NCBI RefSeq assembly: GCF_014698335.1
Contig: NZ_JACJSV010000050.1
Location: 1 to 35,474, forward strand
DNA: 35,474 bases
Direction of reading: 5' to 3'
Origin: Microcystis viridis FACHB-1342
Lineage (GTDB): Bacteria; Cyanobacteriota; Cyanobacteriia; Cyanobacteriales; Microcystaceae
A program made the translations under genes and the position numbers. This document shows, in pieces, positions 8,068 through 16,709 of the stretch (position 1 is its first letter; each line of letters begins with the position of its first letter). The notes beneath the pieces were generated by a model. The model was not told the DNA's origin, did not search any database, and saw only the letters and a program-made list of their open reading frames with translations.

Positions 8068-8691
8068 TCACTGATCCCAAATGTCTGAATTTTGATCAAA
8101 TGGCGAGGAAGAAGAAGAAGAATTTGAAGGATTCACCCCTCCCAACAAACTGTTTACATCTAGGTAGAATTCGCCATTGACTTTGGAAATTTCGCTATCC
8201 CCACTTAGAAGGACGGGTTTACCTGAAGCAAGTCTGGCATTATCTTTGATCTGTTCTAAAATAATCTCAGGATTTGTCCCGCGTTTGAAAGTCACTAGCA
8301 CTCCGTCTTTAAGACAAGGGCCGCCTTTAAAAGTGGCAACGCACAAGATAGGTTCTCCTCTGAGTATTGCCGCTTTAATAAACTTCAATGTACCATTGGA
8401 GTAAAATCTTTGGAATCTTTGAGATACAATTACACAACGCTGTTGAGGAGTATGAGGTGGAGGAAAAGAATCGTCTTGCCAACGAATTAGCTCAACATTA
8501 CCCGCAAGTTCAGTGACAACAAAGGTTGCGGGTCCTCCTTCTCTGCTCATACTGCAAAAAAACTTCTGAGTTTGAGCAGAACTGGGCTGCCCACCAATAG
8601 CCAAAGCCCCAACGAAGAGGAATAGGGATAATTTTCCAGAACTATAGTCTTCAAAGCCTTGCCTAGCAAGACTACTAGGAATGATCAGCAC
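8068..8691 (-). CDS. COP23-domain secreted protein (N-terminus possibly altered by IS end)
   Basis: The 207-residue frame contains a COP23 domain at ~43-170, recognised by FFCSMSREG, GNVELIRWQDD, TPQQRCVIVSQRFQ, LKFIKAAILRGEPILCV and paired cysteines. The C-terminal tail is rich in Ser/Asn. COP23 is a circadian-oscillating membrane protein family known from unicellular cyanobacteria; its biochemical role is unknown. The hydrophobic signal sequence begins only at ~residue 20 (KLSLFLFVGALAIGG). The only start upstream of it is a GTG at 8691, three bases from an ISL3-like terminal sequence (8694-8719), and no in-frame ATG precedes the signal peptide. The natural start may therefore have been lost and the annotated N-terminus may be artificial. 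It is the first gene of the protease operon. Confidence 0.8.
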   Translation of the reverse strand: MLIIPSSLARQGFEDYSSGKLSLFLFVGALAIGGQPSSAQTQKFFCSMSREGGPATFVVTELAGNVELIRWQDDSFPPPHTPQQRCVIVSQRFQRFYSNGTLKFIKAAILRGEPILCVATFKGGPCLKDGVLVTFKRGTNPEIILEQIKDNARLASGKPVLLSGDSEISKVNGEFYLDVNSLLGGVNPSNSSSSSSPFDQNSDIWDQ

Positions 8692-8693
8692 TG

Positions 8694-8719
8694 ATTATCA
8701 TACAAAGTCGAGAAGAGCC
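8694..8719. mobile_element. Solo ISL3-like terminal sequence (IS/MITE scar)
   Basis: These 26 bp match the right end of the MITE at 22829-22961 (22936-22961) at 25 of 26 positions and end in AGAAGAGCC. No partner GGCTCTTC end is found to the left, so this appears to be the remnant of an element whose interior pointed into the COP23 gene. Confidence 0.65.
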
Positions 8720-8824
8720 GCAAAAACTCGCATTGTGACCGTTTGAAGTATAGCAAATCCGTTTTTGATCGATAGTACGATTAACTCCCAATCCAACTTT
8801 AACAACCCAGTTATGAATTGTTTC

Positions 8825-8866
8825 CCCCCTCTCCCCACTTCCCACTTCCCACTTCCCCACTCCCTC
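8825..8866. repeat. STRR-type heptamer tract (CCCACTT)n
   Basis: There are three perfect CCCACTT units (8834-8854) flanked by degenerate units. This is one of several short tandem heptamer tracts in the window, typical of cyanobacterial intergenic DNA. Confidence 0.7.
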
Positions 8867-8889
8867 AAAAAAAATTTTCCCAGAGGTGC

Positions 8890-8919
8890 TTGACATAACC
8901 CTGATGATGAAGTTACAAT
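8890..8919 (+). promoter_or_regulatory. Sigma70-type promoter of tRNA-Asp
   Basis: A consensus -35 TTGACA (8890-8895) and a near-consensus -10 TACAAT (8914-8919) are separated by 18 bp. The expected start of transcription falls ~12 nt before the tRNA. Confidence 0.75.
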
Positions 8920-8937
8920 TGGAATTGTCGCAAAAAT

Positions 8938-9011
8938 GGGATTGTAGTTCAATTGGTTAGAGCACCGCCCTGTCACGGCGGAAGTTGCGGGTTCGAGCCC
9001 CGTCAATCCCG
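8938..9011 (+). tRNA. tRNA-Asp (anticodon GTC)
   Basis: This is a 74-nt cloverleaf. The acceptor arms are GGGATTG (8938-8944) and CAATCCC (9004-9010), with discriminator G at 9011. The D-loop is TTCAATTGGTTAGAG, the anticodon stem is CCGCC/GGCGG with anticodon GTC at 8972-8974, and the T-arm contains GGTTCGAGCC. CCA is not encoded, so it would be added post-transcriptionally. A strong promoter lies directly upstream. Confidence 0.97.
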
Positions 9012-9096
9012 TAAAAATCCAGATTAGAGTCGTTTAAGGCGAGTTGACCAGTGGGCAGTAGGATGAATAAACAGAATCCTACTGCCTAGATTGGTT

Positions 9097-11631
9097 CTAA
9101 TTTACCGATAAACCAGCATTAGCTTGAATATAATCGGGTAATTCAATCTTTACCGGTTGTACCCGCCAGATTTCTTCGCAGTATTGCCGAATCGATCGAT
9201 CGCTAGAGAATTTACCCATGCGGGCCACATTAAGAATCGCTAAACGACTCCAATGTTCTTGATCTTTATAAGCGCGACCGACTCCTTCCTGACAATCGAT
9301 ATAGGACTGATAATCAGCCAGTAACATATAGGGATCATTGTAGATAAGATTATCCACAAGCGGGCGGAATAAACTACTATCACCCCGGCTAAAAAATCCC
9401 GAACCAATGAGGTCTAATACTGCCCGCAATTCTTCGTTATGGTAATAGTATTCTTGGGGATTATAACCGGCGGCTTTCTTAGCATAAACCTCCTCGGTTG
9501 TCAAGCCGAAAAGAAAGAAATTTTCCGCTCCCACCTCTTCACGAATTTCGATATTTGCCCCATCGAGAGTGCCGATAGTTAATGCACCATTCATAGAGAA
9601 TTTCATATTACCAGTTCCCGAAGCTTCTTTCCCAGCCGTGGAAATTTGTTCGGACAAGTCGGCAGCTGGATAAACCCGTTGACCTAAGGTGACATTATAA
9701 TCGGGTAGGAAAACCACTTTTAAACGTCCTGCAATCGTCGGATCATTATCGATCACTTCTGCCACAGAATTAATCAATTTAATGATTAATTTCGCCATAA
9801 AATAACCTGGGGCTGCCTTACCACCAAAAATAAAGGTACGGGGGGTAATATCGAGATTGGGATTATTTTTGAGGCGATGATAGAGAGTGACGATGTGTAA
9901 AACGTTGAGATGTTGCCGTTTATATTCGTGAATGCGTTTTACCTGCACATCAAAGAGGGTACTAGGATCAACTTTAATGCCGACTTTTTTGTCGATATAA
10001 TTGGCTAAATCTGCCTTAATATCGTATTTAATTCGTCGCCAAGAGTCCCGAAATCCCCCATCATCCACATAATTTTCTAAACCGCGTAAATCCTCCAGAT
10101 GCTTAATCCAATTTTCGCCGATTTTTTCGGTAATTGCAAAAGTTAAGCGGGGATTACTAGAAACTATCCAGCGCCGGGGAGTAACTCCATTGGTTTTGTT
10201 GCTAAACTTTTCAGGAAAGAGTTCATAAAAATTGCGTAGAACATCTTTTTTCAGTAATTCTGTATGGAGAGCTGCCACCCCATTAATTGCCTGGGAACCT
10301 ACACAGGCGAGGTGAGCCATACGGACGTATTTTTCGCCGCTTTCATCGATTATAGATAAACGGGAAATTTTGCCATCATCATGGGGATAAATAATGCGAA
10401 TTTTATCCAAGAAACGATGGTTAATTTCATAGATAATTTCCATTAATCGCGGTAAAAGACGACCAAAAATACTCAAAGGCCATTTTTCTAAAGCTTCTGG
10501 CAAAAGAGTATGATTGGTATAGGCGAAGGTATTTTGAGTGATAAACCAAGCTTTATCCCAATCGAAATGATGCACGTCAATTAACAAGCGCATTAACTCA
10601 GCCACCCCGACGGAAGGGTGAGTATCATTCAATTGTACCGACCATTTTTGATGAAAACTATTGAGACTGGGGTTCTCATGTAAGTGAATACGAATCATAT
10701 CCTGTAGGGAACAGGAAACAAAGAAATATTGCTGTTCTAAACGTAGTTCTTTGCCTTGAATTGGTTCATCGTTAGGATAGAGAACTTTACTGATATTTTC
10801 CGAGTGAACTTTATTATCCACCGCACCATAATAATCGCCGCGATTAAAGCGACCAAAATCAAAAGATTCACAAGCTTCTGACTTCCATAGACGCATGGTA
10901 TTAGCGGTGTTAACTCGATAGCCGAGAATTGGGGTATCGTAGGGAATTCCTTTGACTACATAATCGGGAATCCAACGACTGCGATAATTACCATTTTCAT
11001 CGGTATAGGATTCGGTATAACCGCCAAATTTTACCTCTACTCCCGCTTCCGGTCGGGCAATTTCCCAAGGATTTCCATACTGTAACCACTTATCGGTTAT
11101 TTCCACCTGCCAACCGTCGTGAATTTCTTGATCAAAGATACCAAATTCGTAGCGAATACCGTAACCAATAGCTGGAATTTCTAGGGTAGAAAGGGAATCA
11201 AGATAACAGGCAGCTAAACGACCTAAACCACCATTTCCTAACCCCGGTTCTTCTTCCTGGGCAATTAATTCTTCTAGTTTTAATCCCGATTCGCTGACAG
11301 CTTTCTGGACCTGTTCGTAGATACCGAGATTAATTAAATTATTGGCCAAATGGGGACCGACTAAAAATTCAGCTGAGAGATAACAAACGGTTCTGACATC
11401 TTTTTTTAGATAGGTTTGTTGGGTGGTTAACCAACGCTGCAATAAACGATCGCGGATAGTATAAGCTAAGGCCATGTAAAGATCGTTTTTGCTGGCTAAT
11501 TCCGGTAATTTACCTTGAATATAGAGTAAATTATCCCTTAAAGCCCGTCGGATAGTTTCTGTGTCTAATCCTGTTCTGTCGTCTTCGATGATAATCGGAC
11601 AAACAAAAGTTGACTCTGGAGATGGATCCAT
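9097..11631 (-). CDS. glgP: Glycogen phosphorylase
   Basis: This 844-residue enzyme phosphorolyses glycogen to glucose-1-phosphate, releasing carbon stored in the light. It is full length for the family. The pyridoxal-phosphate Lys is K677 in EASGTGNMKFSMNG, matching the universal phosphorylase motif. Other recognisable blocks are GNGGLGRLAACYLDS near residue 135 and YEFGIF. The start ATG at 11631 gives MDPSPEST, a short variable N-terminus before the conserved region. It is divergent from the HpnA-like gene with a 169-bp spacer. A possible minus-strand promoter there reads TTGATA, 16 bp, TATCTT, but the match is weak. No glycogen genes are neighbours, as is usual in cyanobacteria. Confidence 0.96.
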   Translation of the reverse strand: MDPSPESTFVCPIIIEDDRTGLDTETIRRALRDNLLYIQGKLPELASKNDLYMALAYTIRDRLLQRWLTTQQTYLKKDVRTVCYLSAEFLVGPHLANNLINLGIYEQVQKAVSESGLKLEELIAQEEEPGLGNGGLGRLAACYLDSLSTLEIPAIGYGIRYEFGIFDQEIHDGWQVEITDKWLQYGNPWEIARPEAGVEVKFGGYTESYTDENGNYRSRWIPDYVVKGIPYDTPILGYRVNTANTMRLWKSEACESFDFGRFNRGDYYGAVDNKVHSENISKVLYPNDEPIQGKELRLEQQYFFVSCSLQDMIRIHLHENPSLNSFHQKWSVQLNDTHPSVGVAELMRLLIDVHHFDWDKAWFITQNTFAYTNHTLLPEALEKWPLSIFGRLLPRLMEIIYEINHRFLDKIRIIYPHDDGKISRLSIIDESGEKYVRMAHLACVGSQAINGVAALHTELLKKDVLRNFYELFPEKFSNKTNGVTPRRWIVSSNPRLTFAITEKIGENWIKHLEDLRGLENYVDDGGFRDSWRRIKYDIKADLANYIDKKVGIKVDPSTLFDVQVKRIHEYKRQHLNVLHIVTLYHRLKNNPNLDITPRTFIFGGKAAPGYFMAKLIIKLINSVAEVIDNDPTIAGRLKVVFLPDYNVTLGQRVYPAADLSEQISTAGKEASGTGNMKFSMNGALTIGTLDGANIEIREEVGAENFFLFGLTTEEVYAKKAAGYNPQEYYYHNEELRAVLDLIGSGFFSRGDSSLFRPLVDNLIYNDPYMLLADYQSYIDCQEGVGRAYKDQEHWSRLAILNVARMGKFSSDRSIRQYCEEIWRVQPVKIELPDYIQANAGLSVN

Positions 11632-11800
11632 AGGAGTGTTTTGACTAAAAATTGACTCCTCTTAGTCTAAGATAACCCGCCCTGAAATTGTATCAAGAAA
11701 AGCTTAAATCTTGACTAAGATTAAGGTATAGTAATGATGAAGTTAAGGTGATTAAATTTCAGTTACCGATAGGAAGCGAAAACAGGGGAAAGTTTGAGCA

Positions 11801-12787
11801 ATGCGTGCTTTTGTGACGGGTGGAACAGGTTTTATCGGGGCGAATTTAGTGCGATTGCTTTTAGTCGAAGGCTACCAAGTGCGCGTCCTCGTCCGTCCCC
11901 AGAGTAATCTCAGAAATTTGCGGGGTTTGGATCTCGAAATTGTCCGGGGTAATTTAAATGATAAGAACTTATTTAAATTAATGGTCGGATGCGAAGTTCT
12001 TTTTCATGTAGCGGCGCACTATTCTCTCTGGCAAAAGGATAGACATCAACTCTACCAAAACAATGTTTTAGGCACAAGAAATGTGCTGGAATCGGCGCAT
12101 TTAGCGAGAATTACCAGAATAGTTTATACCAGTTCTGTGGCGGCTATTGGAGTGGGTAAAAATGGGGAAAGTGTCGATGAAACTTATCAAAGTCCCGCCC
12201 ATCAATTAGTGGGTTATTATAAAAAATCCAAGTATTGGGCAGAACAGGAAGCATTCAAAGCAGCGCAAAGAGGACAGGATATCGTTATAGTTAATCCTAG
12301 TACGCCGATAGGAGCCTTTGATTTTAAGCCTACACCCACTGGCGACATTATTCTCCGTTTTTTGCGGCGAAAAATGCCCGCTTATGTGAATACGGGATTA
12401 AATCTAATTGATGTGCGCGATGTGGTCTGGGGACATTTATTAGCTTTAGAAAAGGGTAGAACTGGCGAAAGATATATTTTAGGTCATCAAAACACTTCTT
12501 TAAAAACTTTGTTGACAGAATTAGCCGAAATTACTGGCAGAAATGCTCCGAAAATTGTTTTACCTTTTTGGATTCCTTTACTAATAGCTTGGCTGGATGA
12601 AAAAGTTCTTCCTGTCCTCGGAAAATCGCCCTCTATACCCCTTGATGGCGTGAAAATGTCAAAACAGTCTATGTACTACGATTCCTCGAAGGCAGTGCAA
12701 GAACTAGGCTTACCCCAATCGCCGATTAGACAAGCTTTAGCCGATGCCATCGATTGGTTTCAAACCAATGGAGACATTACTTATTAA
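11801..12787 (+). CDS. hpnA: NAD-dependent epimerase/dehydratase, HpnA-like (hopanoid-associated sugar epimerase)
   Basis: This 328-residue extended short-chain dehydrogenase/reductase has the nucleotide-binding motif TGGTGFIG (residues 6-13), the serine block VYTSSVAAIG (~108-117) and the YxxxK catalytic pair at Tyr140/Lys144 (YYKKSKYWAE). Length and motifs fit the HpnA group linked to hopanoid biosynthesis. Related enzymes act on other nucleotide sugars or dihydroflavonol-like substrates, so the substrate is not certain. ATG 11801 is preceded by GGGGAAAG at suitable distance. No other hopanoid gene is nearby. Confidence 0.85.
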   Translation: MRAFVTGGTGFIGANLVRLLLVEGYQVRVLVRPQSNLRNLRGLDLEIVRGNLNDKNLFKLMVGCEVLFHVAAHYSLWQKDRHQLYQNNVLGTRNVLESAHLARITRIVYTSSVAAIGVGKNGESVDETYQSPAHQLVGYYKKSKYWAEQEAFKAAQRGQDIVIVNPSTPIGAFDFKPTPTGDIILRFLRRKMPAYVNTGLNLIDVRDVVWGHLLALEKGRTGERYILGHQNTSLKTLLTELAEITGRNAPKIVLPFWIPLLIAWLDEKVLPVLGKSPSIPLDGVKMSKQSMYYDSSKAVQELGLPQSPIRQALADAIDWFQTNGDITY

Positions 12788-12859
12788 CACTGAGTAGGAA
12801 AGGAAAAAGATGGTCTCAATTGTGCTTAGATATTTATCTATTTTTGCGCCCTTAATAAT

Positions 12860-13264
12860 TCATCTAGGAAAACCTGTTCTTGCTAAAATAACTCCAATTT
12901 TAAGCGCAATCATCCCCCCAAGAACACTGCCCAACCAGTAAATTAAACTGAAAGTCACGTTTCCCTGCTCTAAAAACTTGTTGACCTCCAAACTATAGGT
13001 GGAAAAAGTTGTATAGGAACCACAAAAACCCGTGGCAATCATCAATCCTAATTCTGGGGCAATTATGCGAATATTTTCTCTAACCATAGTAAAAATATAG
13101 GCAATAATTAAACAACCAGAAATATTGACAAAAAATGTCCCCAAAAATCCCCATTCTTGACCGAAAATACTGTCAATTAATTCTCCGATATAAAAACGAC
13201 TCAAAGCCCCAAAAATAGCCCCAATCGCCACGAATAAACTATAACGTCCCCTGAAAAAATTCAT
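12860..13264 (-). CDS. crcB: Fluoride channel subunit CrcB/FluC (copy 1)
   Basis: This 134-residue membrane protein has four hydrophobic segments. FluC hallmarks are GAIFGALSRF (~15-24), the pore Asn47 in FFVNISGC, and GFCGSYTTFSTYS (79-91) with the Phe/Thr residues that line the fluoride path. FluC channels work as antiparallel dimers that export toxic fluoride. A second crcB gene lies 145 bp upstream on the same strand, so the two may form a heterodimer with fixed opposite topology. I see no convincing fluoride riboswitch upstream. Confidence 0.93.
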   Translation of the reverse strand: MNFFRGRYSLFVAIGAIFGALSRFYIGELIDSIFGQEWGFLGTFFVNISGCLIIAYIFTMVRENIRIIAPELGLMIATGFCGSYTTFSTYSLEVNKFLEQGNVTFSLIYWLGSVLGGMIALKIGVILARTGFPR

Positions 13265-13344
13265 GCTATCTCTCCCGCCCTTTAATAGTCAATAAATTGG
13301 AGAATTAAGTAGCTGGTTATAATTAAATTTAAAATGGATTTTAG

Positions 13345-13381
13345 GTTCGATCCCCCCTTAATCCCCCCTTGATAAGGGGGG
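13345..13381. repeat. Palindromic C/G-run repeat between crcB genes
   Basis: A C-run repeated after TTAAT is followed by a perfect 8-bp inverted repeat CCCCCCTT (13363-13370), loop GAT, AAGGGGGG (13374-13381). This is a common type of dispersed cyanobacterial intergenic palindrome and may also terminate transcription weakly. Confidence 0.6.
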
Positions 13382-13409
13382 CATCTGATAGTTTTTAACG
13401 CCTACCTAC

Positions 13410-13799
13410 TTAACCTAGAAAAACTTGGGCAATAGCTGCCCCGATTCTCACGGCAATCAATCCGAAAATGATACTAGCAACGGCAAAAAAAAGACTGAGA
13501 AAATTTTGTTGATTGCGCCAGAGTATCAGGATATCTAAACTATAGGTAGAAAAGGTGGTATAAGCTCCTAAAAATCCCGTTCTAACCATTAAATCTAGTT
13601 GGTGGGAATAAAAGGGAACACTGGGTAAAATAGCCCAAAAAAAGCCGATAGCTAGACAGCCAGTTAAATTAATAATAAAGGTTCCATAGGGAAAGCGCAA
13701 GCCGAATTTTGCTTTTGTCCATTCGGTAATATGATAACGAGATAACGCCCCCGGAAGCGCTCCGGCTACAATTGCGAAAACATCGTTCAAATCTGACAT
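13410..13799 (-). CDS. crcB: Fluoride channel subunit CrcB/FluC (copy 2)
   Basis: This 129-residue paralogue of the adjacent channel subunit has four predicted membrane segments, Asn44 in FIINLTGC and the signature GFLGAYTTFSTYS (75-87). It is the upstream member of the pair and diverges from ksgA with a 124-bp spacer. The two CrcB proteins differ clearly in their loops and termini, which fits a heterodimeric channel rather than a recent duplication. Confidence 0.93.
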   Translation of the reverse strand: MSDLNDVFAIVAGALPGALSRYHITEWTKAKFGLRFPYGTFIINLTGCLAIGFFWAILPSVPFYSHQLDLMVRTGFLGAYTTFSTYSLDILILWRNQQNFLSLFFAVASIIFGLIAVRIGAAIAQVFLG

Positions 13800-13923
13800 T
13801 GTCTCTAATTTTTTTGCTATCTTTGCCTAGGCTCTATGATAATTGATGCGGTTATCGATCGCATTGCCCATATTTTCAGGGGTGTTATTGTCGAGGACAA
13901 CCCTCTGATTTTAAAATAGAGGT

Positions 13924-14730
13924 ATGAAAATTCAACCGCGTAAACGTTTTGGACAACATTGGTTAAAAGATGAATCGATACTCGATCGCATCATCGGCGC
14001 TGCTAATTTACAATCCGAGGATCGGGTATTAGAAATCGGTCCGGGTACAGGCATTTTAACCCGTCGTCTTCTCGATGGCGCTCAATTGGTTGTCGCTGTA
14101 GAAATCGATCGAGATCTATGGACAATTTTAAATAAAAAATTTGGCCAACAAGATAACTTTCATCTCATCCCAGGGGACTTTCTTACCCTTAAACCCGAGC
14201 AACTGCCGCCAGTTAATAAGGTAGTGGCTAATATTCCCTATAATATCACCGGTCCGATCCTGGAAAAGCTGCTCGGTTCGATCGCCCATCCCTTCACCCC
14301 CCCTTACCAGAGTATTACCCTCTTGCTCCAGAAAGAAGTCGCCGAAAGATTAGTCGCTGTCCCCTCCACCAAAGCTTACAGTGCTTTGAGCGTCCGCATT
14401 CAATACCTTGCCGATTGTCAATGGATTTGTGATGTCCCCCGGCGGGCCTTTTCCCCACCTCCCCGGGTGGATTCGGCGGTAATTCAGATTTTACCCCGTG
14501 TTTTCCCGAAAAATGTCGGTAATGCGGCCTTTTTATCCACTTTAATTAGCTGGGGTTTTGCCAACCGGCGCAAAATGTTACGCAATAATCTAAAAAATTG
14601 TCTAGATAGCGATCGATTAAGCCAAATCCTGACACAATTAGAGATTAATCCCCTCGCTCGCGCCGAAGATCTCAGTTTATCGCAATGGATTGACTTGGCG
14701 GAAAAATTAGGTCAATTGCCAAAATTTTAG
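13924..14730 (+). CDS. rsmA: 16S rRNA dimethyladenosine transferase (KsgA/RsmA)
   Basis: This 268-residue SAM-dependent methyltransferase dimethylates the two adjacent adenosines near the 3' end of 16S rRNA during small-subunit assembly. Visible are the N-terminal RKRFGQHWL, the SAM motif EIGPGTGILT (~37-46), the acidic VEID (~59-62) and the catalytic NIPY (103-106). The last third is the usual C-terminal domain. ATG 13924 is preceded closely by AGAGGT. Its stop lies 17 bp before ispE, so the two form an operon, a pairing common in bacteria. Confidence 0.97.
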   Translation: MKIQPRKRFGQHWLKDESILDRIIGAANLQSEDRVLEIGPGTGILTRRLLDGAQLVVAVEIDRDLWTILNKKFGQQDNFHLIPGDFLTLKPEQLPPVNKVVANIPYNITGPILEKLLGSIAHPFTPPYQSITLLLQKEVAERLVAVPSTKAYSALSVRIQYLADCQWICDVPRRAFSPPPRVDSAVIQILPRVFPKNVGNAAFLSTLISWGFANRRKMLRNNLKNCLDSDRLSQILTQLEINPLARAEDLSLSQWIDLAEKLGQLPKF

Positions 14731-14747
14731 ATTTTTTTTCTTGACAA

Positions 14748-15689
14748 ATGCACAGTTATACCCTTCTAGCCCCCGCTAAAATTAATTTATATCTAGAAAT
14801 CGTTGGCGATCGCCCTGATGGTTTCCACGAGTTAGTCATGGTGATGCAGACGGTGGCATTATGCGATCGCATCACTCTCCGGCCGAACGGATTGCAGGAA
14901 TTCCGCCTCTTTTGCTCTCATCCCCTCGTCCCCCAAGATAGCAGTAATCTCGCCCATCGCGCCGCCACTTTGATGGCGAAGGAATTCCCCCGCCTCTTTG
15001 CCAATTACGGCGGCATCGATATCACCATCGAGAAATATATTCCCGTGGCTGCCGGTTTAGCGGGGGGTTCCACCAACGCAGCGGCGGTGTTAGTCGGTAT
15101 CGATTTAATCTGGGAATTAGGCTTAACCCGTCCGGAATTAGAAACTTTAGCGGCAAGATTGGGGTCCGATACTTCCTTTTGTGTGACAGGAGGAACGGTT
15201 ATCTGTACGGGAAGGGGAGAAATTCTCGATCCGATCGCTCCTTTAACCGGATTATGGGTGATTTTAGCTAAATACGATCATTTATCCGTTTCTACACCCT
15301 GGGCCTACCAAAGCTATCGGCAAAAATTTCAGGATACCTATCTGTCTTCTCCAGAGGACTTTCATCACCGTCGTCAGCAGGTGAGTTCCGGGGCTTTGGT
15401 ACAAGCGATCGCCCAGAAAAAACCAGCCGCTATCGGCAAATTTATCCATAATGACCTCGAAAAGGTGGTTTTACCCGAATTTCCCCTCGTAGCCGAGTTA
15501 AGACAGGTTCTAGGGGATTTAGGCGGCTTGGGAACGATGATGTCAGGCTCTGGCCCAACGGTTTTTACTCTCTGTTCATCTCAGGAAGTGGCGGAAACTA
15601 TCGTTAAAGAGGCCCGGGAAATTCTCGTCGCTCCCGATCTACAATTTTGGATAGCTCCAATCACCGATACAGGCATTCAAGTGACTTGA
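14748..15689 (+). CDS. ispE: 4-diphosphocytidyl-2-C-methyl-D-erythritol kinase
   Basis: This 313-residue GHMP-family kinase of the MEP isoprenoid pathway phosphorylates CDP-methylerythritol, feeding carotenoid, phytol and quinone synthesis. It has the N-terminal PAKINLYLE with Lys11, the ATP-binding loop PVAAGLAGGSTNAA (~99-112), Asp141 in LGSDTSFCVTGG and the C-terminal MMSGSGPTVF. It follows ksgA by 17 bp and contains three HIP1 octamers. Confidence 0.96.
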   Translation: MHSYTLLAPAKINLYLEIVGDRPDGFHELVMVMQTVALCDRITLRPNGLQEFRLFCSHPLVPQDSSNLAHRAATLMAKEFPRLFANYGGIDITIEKYIPVAAGLAGGSTNAAAVLVGIDLIWELGLTRPELETLAARLGSDTSFCVTGGTVICTGRGEILDPIAPLTGLWVILAKYDHLSVSTPWAYQSYRQKFQDTYLSSPEDFHHRRQQVSSGALVQAIAQKKPAAIGKFIHNDLEKVVLPEFPLVAELRQVLGDLGGLGTMMSGSGPTVFTLCSSQEVAETIVKEAREILVAPDLQFWIAPITDTGIQVT

Positions 15690-15742
15690 GAAAATGACAA
15701 TTAACGACCTGTAAAAATCAAAAATTGTTGTTAGGGTTAGGA

Positions 15743-15770
15743 GTCAGTAGCCAGTAGTCAGCAGTCAGGA
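15743..15770. repeat. Heptamer STRR tract (GTCAGTA-like)
   Basis: Four consecutive 7-bp units related to GTCAGTA/GTCAGCA lie in the 204-bp ispE-ureD spacer. I see nothing else there, apart from AT-rich sequence downstream. Confidence 0.6.
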
Positions 15771-15893
15771 GAATTAAGAATGAATGATAATCAGTTAAAT
15801 GGTCTATTTACATATTTTATGCGATTTAATCCCTATTTTTGACGTTTTTGAACCCTCAAAAATTGATTATGCAAGAGGTTTAATTAACCGCCT

Positions 15894-16706
15894 TCACCAA
15901 GATAACCAAACTCGCGGAATAATTGCCTCTCGATCGCTCATTTCTCGCCTTAAAATTTGCCAAACCTGCTGAAACCATTGTCGCACTTCACCGCTAGAAT
16001 TACCCCGATAACGACATAAAAGACCATCTCCTAAAGTGCTAGTAACTCCCATCTCTCCTTCCAGGGAAAAATCTCTCACTTTCTCAATTAAATTTCTGCC
16101 CACCGGTTGACCGATATAAACTAAAGTACCGATCAGGGCGCTATCATTTAAACCAGAAAATCCCTCGATCATTTTACCACCCAACAGGAAGGAGCGATCG
16201 AGCCATAAAGGTTGTCCCGATCGCCAAATTTCCCAATTAGAATGCCATTCTCCCGCTAAAAATTTCTCGCCTCGCGCACTACGACCAAAACGGGTAATTT
16301 CCCATCCCAACCAACTGCTATTTTCCCCTAAATCCACTCGTAAATGTTGGCGAAATACCGCACCATTAAAGATAATTGTTTCTTGGGGTAGCCATTCTAA
16401 ACCAGCATTGTCATCGATTTTAATCTCGATTAATTGCTGGGCCATCTGACCGTTACTATGGTAAACTTTTCCAGCAGAAGCAGTGGTAATCAGGGCATTA
16501 GTAGCGGCTTGGAGATGAATTTTTTGTTGAAGAATATCACCGCCAACTATTCCCCCCGCCGTATGTAAAATCACCGTATGACAAAGATTTTTTCCTTCAG
16601 GATAAAAGGGTCTTTGTACTTTTAAAGGGGCGGTAGCATAGACGTGATTAATCTCAGTTGCGAGATTTTTTTGCTTGTAAATTAGTTCTAGGTTTCCCTG
16701 CCACAT
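15894..16706 (-). CDS. ureD: Urease accessory protein UreD
   Basis: This 270-residue protein is recognised by LKVQRPFYPEG, the conserved LHTAGGIVGGD (~48-58), TTASAGKVY and LEWLPQETIIFNGA. UreD (UreH) binds apo-urease and helps UreF/UreG/UreE insert nickel. No other urease gene is in the window; scattered urease genes are normal in cyanobacteria. The start ATG at 16706 lies 3 bp after the stop of the upstream unknown gene, so the two are almost certainly co-transcribed. Confidence 0.94.
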   Translation of the reverse strand: MWQGNLELIYKQKNLATEINHVYATAPLKVQRPFYPEGKNLCHTVILHTAGGIVGGDILQQKIHLQAATNALITTASAGKVYHSNGQMAQQLIEIKIDDNAGLEWLPQETIIFNGAVFRQHLRVDLGENSSWLGWEITRFGRSARGEKFLAGEWHSNWEIWRSGQPLWLDRSFLLGGKMIEGFSGLNDSALIGTLVYIGQPVGRNLIEKVRDFSLEGEMGVTSTLGDGLLCRYRGNSSGEVRQWFQQVWQILRREMSDREAIIPRVWLSW

Positions 16707-16709
16707 TAT

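Noticed and set aside
8698-9006. Minus-strand frame across the tRNA
   Set aside because: It is the antisense of tRNA-Asp and of a heptamer tract, with no protein-like features.
13800-13923. Fluoride riboswitch upstream of crcB
   Set aside because: AACCGC and a GGGCAATG-like stretch occur on the minus strand, but the conserved CTGATG part and proper pairing are not found.
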